Shown piece after piece: positions 36,792 to 47,476 of a stretch of DNA of 64,000 nt. The notes under the pieces were generated by a model that made no database searches, was not told where the DNA came from, and saw only the letters and a program-made list of their open reading frames with translations. A program made the position numbers and the translations under genes. The stretch comes from Paracoccaceae bacterium (GTDB taxonomy: Bacteria > Pseudomonadota > Alphaproteobacteria > Rhodobacterales > Rhodobacteraceae). The DNA is taken from assembly GCA_014323795.1 (NCBI GenBank), contig JACONK010000008.1, forward strand, positions 7,738 through 71,737, given 5' to 3'. How positions within the stretch are numbered: position 1 is the first letter of the stretch; every line of letters starts with the position of its first letter.

Positions 36792-37244
36792 GCCACGGTC
36801 AGCCATGCCGATGAAGAATGCGCCTGCAACCGGGACATCAGGATGCGGCTGTCTTCAGTATCCGTTTTAAGGATGGCATATGGACCGGTTCTTTGACAGT
36901 TGCAGGACGGCGGGCCCCTGTATCGGCATGATGCGGCAAGAAATCGGGGGGCAGTGGCAGGCGGAACCGCGGCGAACGGGTGTGGCGTGGATGTGCGCTG
37001 TCGCCTGATGGTGATGCGGGGAATGGAGGCGGGGCCTTTCCGACGCCCGGTGCTCGGCCGCCCCGGTGGCGGGTATCGCCGACAAACCGGCTGAGGTCGG
37101 GCCGCCAGTGACAAAAATAATCCAGGAAGCCTGCAACAGGTTTGTCAACGGCCATAGCGCGAACGTCAAGGCCCGCCAGCCACAATGATCGCCGGGCTTC
37201 GGATGTGTCCGCCACGGGTGTGCCAGACCACCTCGGGCTGATCG

Positions 37245-38549
37245 TCATAACTGCCGTATCTTCAGCTGCGTCACCTTGTTTCCGGCCCGGCCTGAAATTT
37301 CAAACCGGTGATTGTGAAAGATGAATACCTGGCCGATGTCGGGAATCATCTGCGCCTCGTGAATCACCAGGCCCGCGATCGTGTTCGCCTCCTCATCGGG
37401 GAGCGACCAATCCATGGTGCGGTTGAGGTTGCGGATTGTTATGGCGCCGTCAATAACATAGGAGCCGGTTTCGTCCATTTCCGGCATGGGCTGGTCATCC
37501 ACGTCATGTTCATCGGCGATTTCTCCTATCACCTCCTCTATAATATCTTCCAGCGTCACAAGGCCCTGCAGTGCCCCGTATTCGTCAATCACCAGCGCGA
37601 AGTGGGTTTTGCGGCGCAGGAATTCGCGTAACTGATGGTTGAGCGTTGTCTTCTCCGGAACAAAATAGGGTTTCATGGCGATTGACATGACGTCAAATTC
37701 GGCGATCTTTGCGACCCCGTCTGCGCTGCGCATCAACCGGTTGACGGCGCGCAGAAGATCCTTTGCATGTATCACGCCGATGATGTTCTCCGGATCGTCG
37801 CGATAGACGGGGAGGCGCGTGTATGGAGAGTTCAGGCACTGGTTTATGATTTTGTCCGGCGGCAGGGCCAGATCCAGCATCTCCATATCTGATCGGTGAA
37901 GCATGATTTCCTCCACCTCCAGTTCCTTGAGTTCAAGCGCGCCGAGCAGGCGATCCCGGTCGTCGCGATCCACATTGCCTTCCGAATGGCCGAGTGCCAC
38001 GATGCCCGCGATCTCGGCCTGGGCCCTGGCGGCACTTTGCGCATCATCAGCGTCCCGCAGACCGGCAAAATAAAGAATACCGCGTACCACAACCTGCACG
38101 GCGGCGACAAGCGGGGCAAAGACGGTGACCACGACAGAAATCGGGCGACTGACAAGCGTCGCGGCCTGTTCCGAGCGCAGGATCGCGTAGGTCTTGGGTA
38201 ACACTTCTGCAAAGACGAGCACAAGAAGCGTCATCACGAGGGTGGCGACGGGCACACCTGCCTCCCCGAAGAGCTGCAGAAAGAGCGAGGTCGCCAGCGC
38301 AGCTGCCAGGATGTTTACCAGATTATTGCCCAAAAGAACCGCCCCGATCAGGCGTTCGGAATTGTCGGTCAGCCGTAGTGCCAGGCGGGCACCATAGCTT
38401 CCCTTGTCCGCCAGCGCGTGAAGCCGCCCGCGGGAGGCGGCGGTCAGCGCGGTTTCGGATCCGGAAAAGAAAGCGGACATGCACAGGAGACCAAGCACGG
38501 CACAGATTGTAAGCCAGGCACTTGCGTCAAGAAGCGGCGCGGATTCCAT
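37245..38549 (-). CDS. CNNM/CorC-HlyC family transporter (DUF21 + CBS domains)
   Basis: FFSGSETALTAASRGRLHALA; GVIHAKDLLRAV; FALVIDEYGALQGLVTLEDIIEEVIGEI. Confidence 0.93.
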   Translation of the reverse strand: MESAPLLDASAWLTICAVLGLLCMSAFFSGSETALTAASRGRLHALADKGSYGARLALRLTDNSERLIGAVLLGNNLVNILAAALATSLFLQLFGEAGVPVATLVMTLLVLVFAEVLPKTYAILRSEQAATLVSRPISVVVTVFAPLVAAVQVVVRGILYFAGLRDADDAQSAARAQAEIAGIVALGHSEGNVDRDDRDRLLGALELKELEVEEIMLHRSDMEMLDLALPPDKIINQCLNSPYTRLPVYRDDPENIIGVIHAKDLLRAVNRLMRSADGVAKIAEFDVMSIAMKPYFVPEKTTLNHQLREFLRRKTHFALVIDEYGALQGLVTLEDIIEEVIGEIADEHDVDDQPMPEMDETGSYVIDGAITIRNLNRTMDWSLPDEEANTIAGLVIHEAQMIPDIGQVFIFHNHRFEISGRAGNKVTQLKIRQL

Positions 38550-38806
38550 TGTTCAAACGTTTCCAGTGGTTAAGGTCACATGCCCCGTTATGGGGCCCCC
38601 GACGCGCCACTTCAAGAGAGCGCAGAATGAAGGTTGTCGATTCGGGGCGGATTTCGGGGGATATCCGGTTCTTTGGCATGGTCTGTTTTAAAAGGTTCCG
38701 CTATGCCGCAGTTGCGGCGACCACCCCGCCTGCCAAATATGCCCGGCAGGCTGATATAGTGTTCGGGACAGTACGTGGTGCCGTAACTATACTGCAAATT
38801 CCGCTT

Positions 38807-39727
38807 TCATCCCCGGGCTAACGGATGCCTTGTCAGCACCAGCTCCTTGAGCGCGTCATCGAGCACATGGGTATATATTTCGGTCGTTGCCACATCTGCA
38901 TGTCCCAGGAGCATCTGGATCACGCGCAGGTCCGCACCACCGGCCAGCAGGTGGGTGGCAAAGGCGTGGCGCATGGTGTGCGGCGTCACGCTGGCGGGGT
39001 TTACGCCTGCCAGCACGGCGATATCTTTTATCAGCCCGTGAAAGCGCACCCGGGTCAGGTGGCCGGCCCTGCCCGGCGACGGGAACAGAAAACGTGATGG
39101 CGGCTTGCCCTGCACACGACCCCGTTCTTCTGCGCTGTCGCGGGCGTTCAGCCAGGCGGCCACAGCCATTTTGGCACCGGGAGAGAGAGGCACCAGCCGT
39201 TCCCTGTCGCCCTTGCCCCGGATCAGGAGCATATCCGGGTTACCGCGCACGGCGGCCACGGGCAGCGTCACCAGTTCGCTTGCCCGCATGCCCGTTGCAT
39301 AAAGCAACTGCATCAGGCAGGTGTTGCGCAGCCGGGCGGCCTGGGTCCGTCCGCTGCGTGCCGCTGCGTCCAGCAGGCGATCCACCTCTTCTTCGCCCAG
39401 CGTCCCGGGCAGGCGTCTCTTAATCTTCGGGCCCTTGATCTGTGCCGCAGGGTTCTGATCACGCCAGCCCTCTTCAAGCGCGAATCGAAACAGCTGTCTG
39501 GCCGCTGACAAGTGCCGGGCCCGCGTGGCCTCGGCCAGGCCGCGGGCTTCCAGATCGATGAGCCATTCCTCGATGTCTTTCCGGCTGGCCCTGGCAAATG
39601 TTGTACCATGCGCTGCCAACACCGCCGCAAGACCTTCCAGATCGCGCCGATAGCCCAGAAGCGTATTTTCGGACGCGTCCCGTTCGGCGTAGATCGCTTC
39701 CAGGAACGGGGATATCCAGTCGTTCAT
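38807..39727 (-). CDS. xerD: Site-specific tyrosine recombinase XerD
   Basis: HTMRHAFATHLLAGGADLRVIQMLLGHADVATTEIYTHV catalytic block; LLYATGMRASELVTL. Confidence 0.94.
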   Translation of the reverse strand: MNDWISPFLEAIYAERDASENTLLGYRRDLEGLAAVLAAHGTTFARASRKDIEEWLIDLEARGLAEATRARHLSAARQLFRFALEEGWRDQNPAAQIKGPKIKRRLPGTLGEEEVDRLLDAAARSGRTQAARLRNTCLMQLLYATGMRASELVTLPVAAVRGNPDMLLIRGKGDRERLVPLSPGAKMAVAAWLNARDSAEERGRVQGKPPSRFLFPSPGRAGHLTRVRFHGLIKDIAVLAGVNPASVTPHTMRHAFATHLLAGGADLRVIQMLLGHADVATTEIYTHVLDDALKELVLTRHPLARG

Positions 39728-40090
39728 ATACGCCCCTCTGCGCCCGGCAATGCATGACGTGCGACGTGCCGTGCTGCGTCATGCAGAACGGCGCGACGTA
39801 ATGCCGCCCACGCAATTTCCAACGCCGCCCGGACCGCGTGACGGCTGTGTGAGCGTGGTCAGGGATTCAAGGGGCACTTTTCCCCGACGATTATCTTTCA
39901 CAGCCCGAATTAATATGCCGTGCTGCCCGGATTTGCCCGGACTGGCTAATACCAGACGGGCAATAACCGCTGCTTCACGGCCTGTCCATGCCTTGCGCCC
40001 GGCGAGATCCTGCAGGGTCGTCCCCTGCAAAAGTGCCTTCGTGATGTAGAACAACTCTGTCGTCAATCCGCCGGGCTGTGGTTTAGAGGG

Positions 40091-40342
40091 TCACACGGGG
40101 CAGAGGCCGGGTGCAGGCATCCCCGACAACCGGGTCGGCTGATCCGGCACTGCGATTTTCATCGCCAAAGCAGGGAACCACGCCGACACAGAGCGCAAGG
40201 CTTCAGCCTGGTACGCACCGGTTTCCACAGGCACGGTGAGCACACCCTGCCTCGGGCTTATATCACCGAAAAACGAATAGCCGACCAGACCGATTACGAC
40301 GGAAATCACCAGAAGGAACGTATATAAAAGTAATCTGCCCAT
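40091..40342 (-). CDS. Small single-pass membrane protein, hypothetical
   Basis: MGRLLLYTFLLVISVVIGLVGYSFFGDISPRQGVLTVPVE; divergent from aroK. Confidence 0.65.
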   Translation of the reverse strand: MGRLLLYTFLLVISVVIGLVGYSFFGDISPRQGVLTVPVETGAYQAEALRSVSAWFPALAMKIAVPDQPTRLSGMPAPGLCPV

Positions 40343-40493
40343 GCCTGGGTACCTTATCATTTGCCTTTTGTCTCAACAACATGGGGTTGCAGTACATAAT
40401 GCCAATGGTATCCTCCAGAATTCAAAACCGGTGTGACGGGAAACAGGCAGGAAATCGCCGAACCGCAGCACGAAACACGCGAGGGGCGCACAT

Positions 40494-41042
40494 TTGGCCT
40501 GGCAACTGACAAAGACAATTGCCCTGGTGGGGTTGATGGGGGCTGGCAAGACGGCTGTGGGTACTGCGGTGGCGGGCAGGCTCGGGGTGCCGTTTCTTGA
40601 CACCGATCAGGAGATTGAGCGTGCCGCCTCCATGACCATAAGCGAAATTTTCGAACGCGACGGGGAGGCCTTCTTTCGCGAAAAGGAAGAACAGGTGCTG
40701 CGGCGCCTGATGTCTGGCCCGTCGGTAATCCTTGGCACCGGGGGCGGGGCCTATCTGCGCGACAGCAACAGGGCGATCATTTCCGAAACCGGGGTCGCCC
40801 TGTGGCTGAAGGCTGATCTGCCGCTTCTGTGGTCGCGGATTAAACACAAGACAACGCGCCCGCTTCTGCGCACCGCCGACCCCTGCCTGACCCTGTCAAA
40901 GCTTCTTTATGCGCGGGATCCCTGTTACGCGCAGGCTGAGTTTGTGACCGAAGCGAAGGCGGAATTGAGCATCGACCGGATGGCCGAAAGGGTAATAAAA
41001 ACCTTGGCGGACGCCCCGGGTTCCGGCCTGAAAACGGTCTGA
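40494..41042 (+). CDS. aroK: Shikimate kinase (TTG start)
   Basis: ALVGLMGAGKTAVGTAVAGRLGVPFLDTDQEIE; followed by aroB. Confidence 0.94.
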   Translation: MAWQLTKTIALVGLMGAGKTAVGTAVAGRLGVPFLDTDQEIERAASMTISEIFERDGEAFFREKEEQVLRRLMSGPSVILGTGGGAYLRDSNRAIISETGVALWLKADLPLLWSRIKHKTTRPLLRTADPCLTLSKLLYARDPCYAQAEFVTEAKAELSIDRMAERVIKTLADAPGSGLKTV

Positions 41043-41045
41043 ACC

Positions 41046-42155
41046 ATGCGCACTACTGTCAGGGTCGATCTGGCCGGGCGATCTTACGATATCGTCATCG
41101 CGCCTGGCCTGCTGGGGCATGCCGGGGCGGAGGTGGAGAGCCTGCTTAAACGGCCCAGGGTTTTTGTTATCACTGACAGGACAGTTGCGCACAATCACGG
41201 ATCAACGCTGGAGTCCGGTTTGGCCACCGCCGGTATCCACGCGGCATTCATGGAGCTTCCGCCGGGGGAGGCAACCAAAAACTGGATCCATCTGCAAGAC
41301 GTGGTGGAATGGCTGTTGGTGCGGAAGGTGGAACGGGATGACCTTGTGCTGGCCTTTGGCGGCGGAGTGATCGGCGATCTGGCGGGCTTTGCCGCGGCTA
41401 TCCTGCGGCGCGGCGTACGGTTTGTGCAAATCCCGACCACGCTGCTGGCGCAGGTTGACAGTTCTGTCGGCGGCAAGACCGGAATCAACTCGCCTCAGGG
41501 CAAGAACCTGGTGGGAGCTTTTGCTCAACCGTCAAAAGTGCTGGCGGATGTGTCCGTTCTGGATACGCTCGGCCGCCGCGATTACCTGGCAGGCTACGCG
41601 GAAGTAGTGAAATACGGGCTGCTGGGTGATGCCGGTTTTTTTACCTGGCTCGAACAGAATGCGGCAGCAGCGGCCAGGGGCGACGTGGAAAAACGCATCG
41701 AGGCGGTGCGCCGGTCCTGTCAGATGAAAGCAGAAATCGTGGCACAGGACGAACGCGAACACGGTAATCGCGCACTTTTGAATCTGGGTCACACCTTCGG
41801 GCACGCGCTGGAGGCGGCCACAGGCTATTCAAACCGTTTGCTCCACGGCGAAGGGGTGTCTATAGGTTGTGCACTGGCCTTCGATATTTCCGCCCGGCTG
41901 GGCCTGTGCAGCCAGGAAGCGCCGCGCCGTGTGCGCGCACACTTCGCACGGCTTGGGATGCGCGGGGATATTGCGGATATCCCCGGCGATCTGCCTGCCG
42001 CAGATACGCTGGTTGCGCTGATGCAACAGGACAAGAAGGTTCGCGACGGCACGATCAATTTCATCATGGTCCGCGGGATAGGGGAGGCTTTTGTTGCCTC
42101 CGGTATCGATCTGCATGTTGTAAGGGACGTTCTGACGGAAGCTCTTGAACCCTGA
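41046..42155 (+). CDS. aroB: 3-dehydroquinate synthase
   Basis: LAFGGGVIGDLAGFAAAILRRGVRFVQIPTTLLAQVDSSVGGKTGINSPQGKNLVGAF. Confidence 0.97.
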   Translation: MRTTVRVDLAGRSYDIVIAPGLLGHAGAEVESLLKRPRVFVITDRTVAHNHGSTLESGLATAGIHAAFMELPPGEATKNWIHLQDVVEWLLVRKVERDDLVLAFGGGVIGDLAGFAAAILRRGVRFVQIPTTLLAQVDSSVGGKTGINSPQGKNLVGAFAQPSKVLADVSVLDTLGRRDYLAGYAEVVKYGLLGDAGFFTWLEQNAAAAARGDVEKRIEAVRRSCQMKAEIVAQDEREHGNRALLNLGHTFGHALEAATGYSNRLLHGEGVSIGCALAFDISARLGLCSQEAPRRVRAHFARLGMRGDIADIPGDLPAADTLVALMQQDKKVRDGTINFIMVRGIGEAFVASGIDLHVVRDVLTEALEP

Positions 42156-42163
42156 GCCTTTTC

Positions 42164-42192
42164 GGGCCCCGGGTGTTTCCTCCGGGCCCTTA
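42164..42192. terminator. Possible bidirectional terminator between aroB and guaA
   Basis: gggccccgggtgtttcctccgggccctt: GC-rich hairpin with a one-base bulge between convergent genes. Confidence 0.5.
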
Positions 42193-43758
42193 TTCGTATT
42201 CGATTGTTCCCGGCGGTTTCGATGTGATATCATACGTCACCCGATTAATTCCCGGTACCTCATTTATGATCCGCGTCGCGGTCTCTGATATGAATGCATG
42301 GCTGAACGGATAGTAATCCGCCGTCATTCCATCGGTGCTCGTCACCGCGCGCAGGGTACAGATGTAATCATAGGTGCGCCCGTCGCCCATCACGCCGACC
42401 GCGCGCACCGGCAGGATCGCGGCAAAGGCCTGCCAGATCTCATCATAGAGACCATGCCTGCGAATCTGGTCAATGTAGATCGCATCCGCCGTGCGGAGGA
42501 TCTCCAGTTTTGGTCGGGTGATCTTCCCTACGCAGCGGATCGCCAGGCCCGGCCCGGGGAAGGGGTGGCGGCCGATAAAACCCTGCGGCAGGCCGAGTTT
42601 CCGGCCCAAAACGCGAACCTCATCCTTGAAAAGCCCGCGCAGCGGCTCGACCAGCTTAAGACCCATCTTTTCCGGCAGACCGCCCACGTTGTGGTGGGAC
42701 TTGATCGTCACAGAAGGCCCGCCGGAAAAACTGACGCTTTCGACAACATCGGGGTAGAGTGTGCCCTGGGCCAGAAACTCCGCATCGCCCGCCTCTGCCG
42801 CGTGTTTTCGGAAGACATCAATGAAGAGTTTGCCGATGATCTTGCGTTTGGTTTCCGGGTCTGACTGGCCGTCAAGGGCAGCCAGGAAAAGCGCACTTTC
42901 ATCAGCGTGAACCAGCGGCATACTATAAGTTTCGCGGAACATGGTCACGACCTCTTCCGCCTCCCCCTGGCGCAAGAGGCCGTGGTCCACGAAAACGCAG
43001 GTCAGCCGATCACCGATGGCCGCATGAAGCAGCAGGGCTGTGACCGAACTGTCAATCCCGCCCGACAGGCCGCAAATCACCCTGGCATCGCCAACCTGTT
43101 TGCGGATTGCGGCAATGGCCCGGTCGCGGTAGGCACCCATGGTCCAGTCCCCCGAAAACCCCGCGAGATTCACGAAATTCCTGTAAAGAAGCGCGCCGTG
43201 GGGGGTATGGTGTACCTCCGGGTGGAACTGCACGGCATAGAAATGGCGCGTCGTATCGGCCGTAATCGCGTAAGGTGCGTTGGACGAGGTACCATAGACC
43301 TTAAACCCCGGGGCGAGGGCTGTCACGTGGTCTCTGTGGCTCATCCATACCTGTTCGTGCCCATCCCTGAACCATCCCTTGAGCAGGTCAAGCGTCCCCT
43401 CCGGTTTCACAAACGCCCGCCCGAATTCCGCCATGCCGCCGCCGGAGATTCTGCCGCCTTCGACGCGCCCGCCGAGATCCTGCATCATCACCTGCTGGCC
43501 GTAACAGATACCGAGGATTGGTACGCCAAGGTCGTATACGGAAGCCGGAGGCCGCGGTGCCCCCTCACGGGTCACGCAGTCCGGACCGCCGGAAAAGATC
43601 ACGGCCCTGGGTGCAAATTCCGCCAGAAAGGCATCCGTGACATTCTGGCATGGGTGGATTTCACAATAGACGTTCAGCTCCCGCAGCCGGCGCGCGATCA
43701 GCCGGGTAACCTGGCTGCCGAAGTCAATGATCAACAGGTGTTCGTGGGCTGCGGTCAT
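42190..43758 (-). CDS. guaA: GMP synthase (glutamine-hydrolysing)
   Basis: [53 protein letters not shown]-terminus [10 protein letters not shown]. Confidence 0.97.
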   Translation of the reverse strand: MTAAHEHLLIIDFGSQVTRLIARRLRELNVYCEIHPCQNVTDAFLAEFAPRAVIFSGGPDCVTREGAPRPPASVYDLGVPILGICYGQQVMMQDLGGRVEGGRISGGGMAEFGRAFVKPEGTLDLLKGWFRDGHEQVWMSHRDHVTALAPGFKVYGTSSNAPYAITADTTRHFYAVQFHPEVHHTPHGALLYRNFVNLAGFSGDWTMGAYRDRAIAAIRKQVGDARVICGLSGGIDSSVTALLLHAAIGDRLTCVFVDHGLLRQGEAEEVVTMFRETYSMPLVHADESALFLAALDGQSDPETKRKIIGKLFIDVFRKHAAEAGDAEFLAQGTLYPDVVESVSFSGGPSVTIKSHHNVGGLPEKMGLKLVEPLRGLFKDEVRVLGRKLGLPQGFIGRHPFPGPGLAIRCVGKITRPKLEILRTADAIYIDQIRRHGLYDEIWQAFAAILPVRAVGVMGDGRTYDYICTLRAVTSTDGMTADYYPFSHAFISETATRIINEVPGINRVTYDITSKPPGTIEYE

Positions 43759-44048
43759 GCCGCTGTGCCTAGACTGGCCGATTACCATGTGCAAGGGTCG
43801 GCACACGATCAGGGCGGTCCGCAAGCTATCCGATAGTGCGCAGGGGCCGGGGATGCGCGGGACACCGGCACAAGATTCCGCAATACCCCGGGAGGATATC
43901 TTTGCGTCACCCACTTGCCGGGGTGTGTGCCTTAAGCAACAGGAAATGTCGCATTTACCTGTCGGCCGGCAGTTTGGGGGATATCTGAAGGGTTTCGCAG
44001 GATAAATTCCATATTAGAAATAAAATCGGCCGTTTCAGGGAGGTGTAG

Positions 44049-45590
44049 ATGTCCGATGTAGCAGCCTGCCGCCGTCGGGCCCGCGGCGGAGCCGCCGCCC
44101 GCCGTGCCGAACGCACGGCCGTGAAGCTGGAAGCAGCCAGATATATTGAGCGTAACCTGCCCGGTTTTGAAGTACTGACCGAAGAGGCCATAGAGGTGAT
44201 CGAGGCCAACGCTGAAACCGTGCTTGAAGAGATCGGTGTGAACTTTCCCGAAAACCCCACCGCCCGCGCCCGCTGGAAAGAGGCTGGTGCGGATGTGGAT
44301 GGTGAGCGGGTGCGCCTGCCCAAAGGCCTCGCACGCAAGCTGATCGCGACGGCACCGCCCGAGTATATCCAGCACGCCCGCAACCCGGAACGCAGCGTGA
44401 AGGTGGGTGGAAACTCGATGGTGCTGGCACCTGTCTATGGCCCGCCGTTTGTACGCGATATTGTCGGCGGTCGCCGTTACGCCACCATCGCGGATTTCCG
44501 GAAGATGGTGAAGCTCATCCACATGTCGAAATGGGTGCACCATTCCGGCGGCACGGTCTGTGAGCCGACGGACGTCGCGGTGAACAAGCGTCACCTTGAT
44601 ATGCTCTACGCACACATGACGCTTGGCGACAAACCCTACATGGGGTCGGTCACGGCCCCCGCACGGGCCGTTGACAGTGTGAGGATGTCCGAGATCCTCT
44701 TTGGAGAATCTGTGGCGGACAAGACCGTGATGACCTCGCTCATCAACATCAACTCTCCGCTCACATTTGACGACATCATGACGGGTGCGCTGGAAGTCTA
44801 TGCACAGAACAACCAGGCCTGCATCGTGTCACCCTTTATTGTCGGCGGGGCTATGGCACCTGTCTCGGTCGCGGGAACGCTGACCCAGGTGCTGGCTGAA
44901 GCGATGGCGGGTATTGCCTATAGCCAGCTCTGTAAACCGGGTGCACCGGTGATCTTCGGGGCGTTTGTGACCTCGATCGATATGAACTCCGGTGCCCCGA
45001 CGTTTGGTACGCCCGAAGCCTCTAAAATCCTTTGGGGTGCCGGTCAGCTCGCGAGGCGGCTAAACCTGCCATTTCGCTCCGGCGGGGCACTGTGTGGCTC
45101 CAAATTGCCGGATGCGCAGGCAGCCTATGAAACGGCAAACACGCTGAATGCGGCACTTCTGGGCGGCGTGAACTTCTGCCTGCACGCGGCCGGCTGGCTC
45201 GAAGGCGGGCTTGTCACGAGCTTCGAGAAGTTTGTTATGGATGCCGATCAGCTCGGTATCCTGCATTCCATAGCCGAAGGCGTGGATATGACAGAAAACA
45301 GCCTCGCCATGGGTGCGATACGCGAAGTTGGGCCGGGGGGCCATTATCTCGGTTGCGAACACACGCAGGCCAACTTCCGGAACGCTTTCTGGAAATCCGA
45401 TGTACTTGACTATCGTCCGTTCGAGACCTGGAAAGAGGATGGTGCAAAGGATACGGTACAGATTGCTGCGGAAAAGGCAGACCGGATGATCGCCGAATAC
45501 GTACCACCGGCCATCGACCCTGCGGTTGATGAAGCGTTGCAAGCCTATATGGCAGAACGCAAGGCATCCGAGCCTGACGCTTTTGGCTGA
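44049..45590 (+). CDS. Trimethylamine methyltransferase family protein (MttB superfamily, non-pyrrolysine)
   Basis: 513 aa uninterrupted; LGCEHTQANFRNAFWKSDVLDYRPFETW C-terminal MttB motif; no in-frame TAG. Confidence 0.9.
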   Translation: MSDVAACRRRARGGAAARRAERTAVKLEAARYIERNLPGFEVLTEEAIEVIEANAETVLEEIGVNFPENPTARARWKEAGADVDGERVRLPKGLARKLIATAPPEYIQHARNPERSVKVGGNSMVLAPVYGPPFVRDIVGGRRYATIADFRKMVKLIHMSKWVHHSGGTVCEPTDVAVNKRHLDMLYAHMTLGDKPYMGSVTAPARAVDSVRMSEILFGESVADKTVMTSLININSPLTFDDIMTGALEVYAQNNQACIVSPFIVGGAMAPVSVAGTLTQVLAEAMAGIAYSQLCKPGAPVIFGAFVTSIDMNSGAPTFGTPEASKILWGAGQLARRLNLPFRSGGALCGSKLPDAQAAYETANTLNAALLGGVNFCLHAAGWLEGGLVTSFEKFVMDADQLGILHSIAEGVDMTENSLAMGAIREVGPGGHYLGCEHTQANFRNAFWKSDVLDYRPFETWKEDGAKDTVQIAAEKADRMIAEYVPPAIDPAVDEALQAYMAERKASEPDAFG

Positions 45591-45707
45591 TTTCATCGCA
45601 AGGTGGCAGCCCACGAGGGCTTTCAGGAAAAATCGGATCCGCCTGAAAAAGGAAAGAATCGCCTGAAATGGCCGGGATTTTTCCAAAAACCGCTGACCTG
45701 GGATAAC

Positions 45708-45784
45708 TGGCGCACCCGGGAGGATTCGAACCTCCGGCCTCTGCCTTCGGAGGGCAGCGCTCTATCCGGCTGAGCTACGGGTGC
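45708..45784 (-). tRNA. tRNA-Arg(CCG), CCA encoded
   Basis: Minus strand GCACCCGTAGCTCAGCCGGATAGAGCGCTGCCCTCCGAAGGCAGAGGCCTCCGGTTCGAATCCTCCCGGGTGCGCCA. Acceptor stem pairs, T-loop GTTCGAATC, anticodon loop CTCCGAA. Confidence 0.97.
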
Positions 45785-45816
45785 ATGCGTGAACCTCCCT
45801 GATAGATTAAGGTGCC

Positions 45817-46638
45817 GTGCCCGGCAATATGGAATTCATGCTTGCATTGGCAGAGATACCGCGCTTCAAGGCTGACATGAATCCCGTGATACGCAGTGCC
45901 TTCTGGCTCGCCTTTTTCGCGGCAGTCATCCTGTCCTGGCTGGCGATGTATTGGATGGCTGTCCGTATGGGGATCAGCGTTTTGGGCAAACAGGCAGGTA
46001 TGATGAACATGGCGGGCATGCCCGCCATGGGTAGTCCTGCGATGCTTGTACCAATGTGGGCTGTCATGATGATTGCCATGATGGGGCCGACCTTTGTGCA
46101 TACGGCTTCCACCTATGAGGCACTGATGAAATCCGCCAATGGCACCTGTGGCGGATGGGTCGGCCTGGTGCTTGGTTTTTTTGCTGTCTGGGCAGGGTTT
46201 GCCGTCGTGATTGCGCTGGCACAGGCCTGGTTGATGCGGGTCGGGTGGCTCGACATGTTCGGGGTCTCAACCACGCTCTGGGTCACAGTCGCGCTGCTGA
46301 TTATCGTTGGCAGTTTCCAGTTCACCAGGGTGAAAGAGGTTTGCCAGGGGGTCTGCCAGGCACCGATTAACTACTTTCTGGGCCATTGGCGACCCGGCGG
46401 TTCAGGCGGGTTCCGGATGGGAATGGGACTGGGCACTTTCTGTGTCGGGTGTTGCTGGGGTTATATGGTGCTCGGATTCGCGGGCGGGGTGATGAACCTT
46501 TTGTGGATGGGGCTTGCAACGGTGATCATGGTGCTGGAAAAGCTGCCCCCAGTCGCGCACTATGTGAGCAAACCGGTCGGCGTTGTGCTGATTGTGACAG
46601 GATTGGCAATTGCCGTGCGGGCGACAGGATTCGTATAA
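45817..46638 (+). CDS. DUF2182-family membrane protein
   Basis: WAVMMIAMMGPTF, GFRMGMGLGTFCVGCCWGYMVLGFAGGVMNLLWM. Confidence 0.85.
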   Translation: MPGNMEFMLALAEIPRFKADMNPVIRSAFWLAFFAAVILSWLAMYWMAVRMGISVLGKQAGMMNMAGMPAMGSPAMLVPMWAVMMIAMMGPTFVHTASTYEALMKSANGTCGGWVGLVLGFFAVWAGFAVVIALAQAWLMRVGWLDMFGVSTTLWVTVALLIIVGSFQFTRVKEVCQGVCQAPINYFLGHWRPGGSGGFRMGMGLGTFCVGCCWGYMVLGFAGGVMNLLWMGLATVIMVLEKLPPVAHYVSKPVGVVLIVTGLAIAVRATGFV

Positions 46639-46649
46639 CGGGAGACCCT

Positions 46650-47348
46650 ATGGCGAACAAAACAAAGGCAGCCGCTGATCGCATCGAGACGATGCAAAAG
46701 ATCGATAACCGGATGATCCCCACGCGCCGCCGCCGGGAGCCGACAGATTGGAAACTGACGGGTGAACTGTTTCTCAACTGCTCTTGCGAGATGTTCTGCC
46801 CCTGCGTGATCTCTTTGGGAAAACACCCGCCGACGCTGGGCTACTGCCACGCCTGGATGGCTGTTAGAATCGACGAGGGCCATTTCGAGGGCGAGAATAT
46901 CGGTGGCCTGAACATCGGCCTGCTGGTCGATATACCGGGCCGCATGGCCGACGGCAACTGGAAGGTGGCTGTCTACGTCGATGAACGGGCGACGCAGAGG
47001 GCCTATGACGGCATCCTGAGGATTTTCTCCGGACAGGCCGGCGGTACGACGGGGCTGTTCACCCTGCTGGTGTCGACCATCATCCACGCCGAACGTACCA
47101 GGGTGGATATCGAAACCGACGGGCGTCTTCGCCGTCTCAACATCGGGCGCAGGATCAACGGCGAAATTGAGACCCTGGGCGGGCTCAATCCTGATCAGGC
47201 GGTGGCTGTCTCCAATACCAAATACTGGATGGGACCGCATGTGATTGTTGCCAGAGGTAAGCGCTCGCGGCTGCGCGACCATGGTCGTGTCTGGGATTTT
47301 GACGGCAAAAGTGCCGAAATTTGCCCGATTGAGTGGTCCGGGCCATAA
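46650..47348 (+). CDS. DUF1326-family protein
   Basis: WKLTGELFLNCSCEMFCPCVISLGKHPPTLGYCHAW Cys-rich N-terminus; adjacent to DUF2182. Confidence 0.85.
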   Translation: MANKTKAAADRIETMQKIDNRMIPTRRRREPTDWKLTGELFLNCSCEMFCPCVISLGKHPPTLGYCHAWMAVRIDEGHFEGENIGGLNIGLLVDIPGRMADGNWKVAVYVDERATQRAYDGILRIFSGQAGGTTGLFTLLVSTIIHAERTRVDIETDGRLRRLNIGRRINGEIETLGGLNPDQAVAVSNTKYWMGPHVIVARGKRSRLRDHGRVWDFDGKSAEICPIEWSGP

Positions 47349-47476
47349 GCGCAAAATGGCATACCTCATTCTGTGGGGGGTGTTATAATAATCAGAACGG
47401 GTGCAAATGATGGCCCCCATAATGGTGAGCCCCCGCCGTGCGTCTCTTTATTTAATCCTGAAAGTGAGGATCCCCC

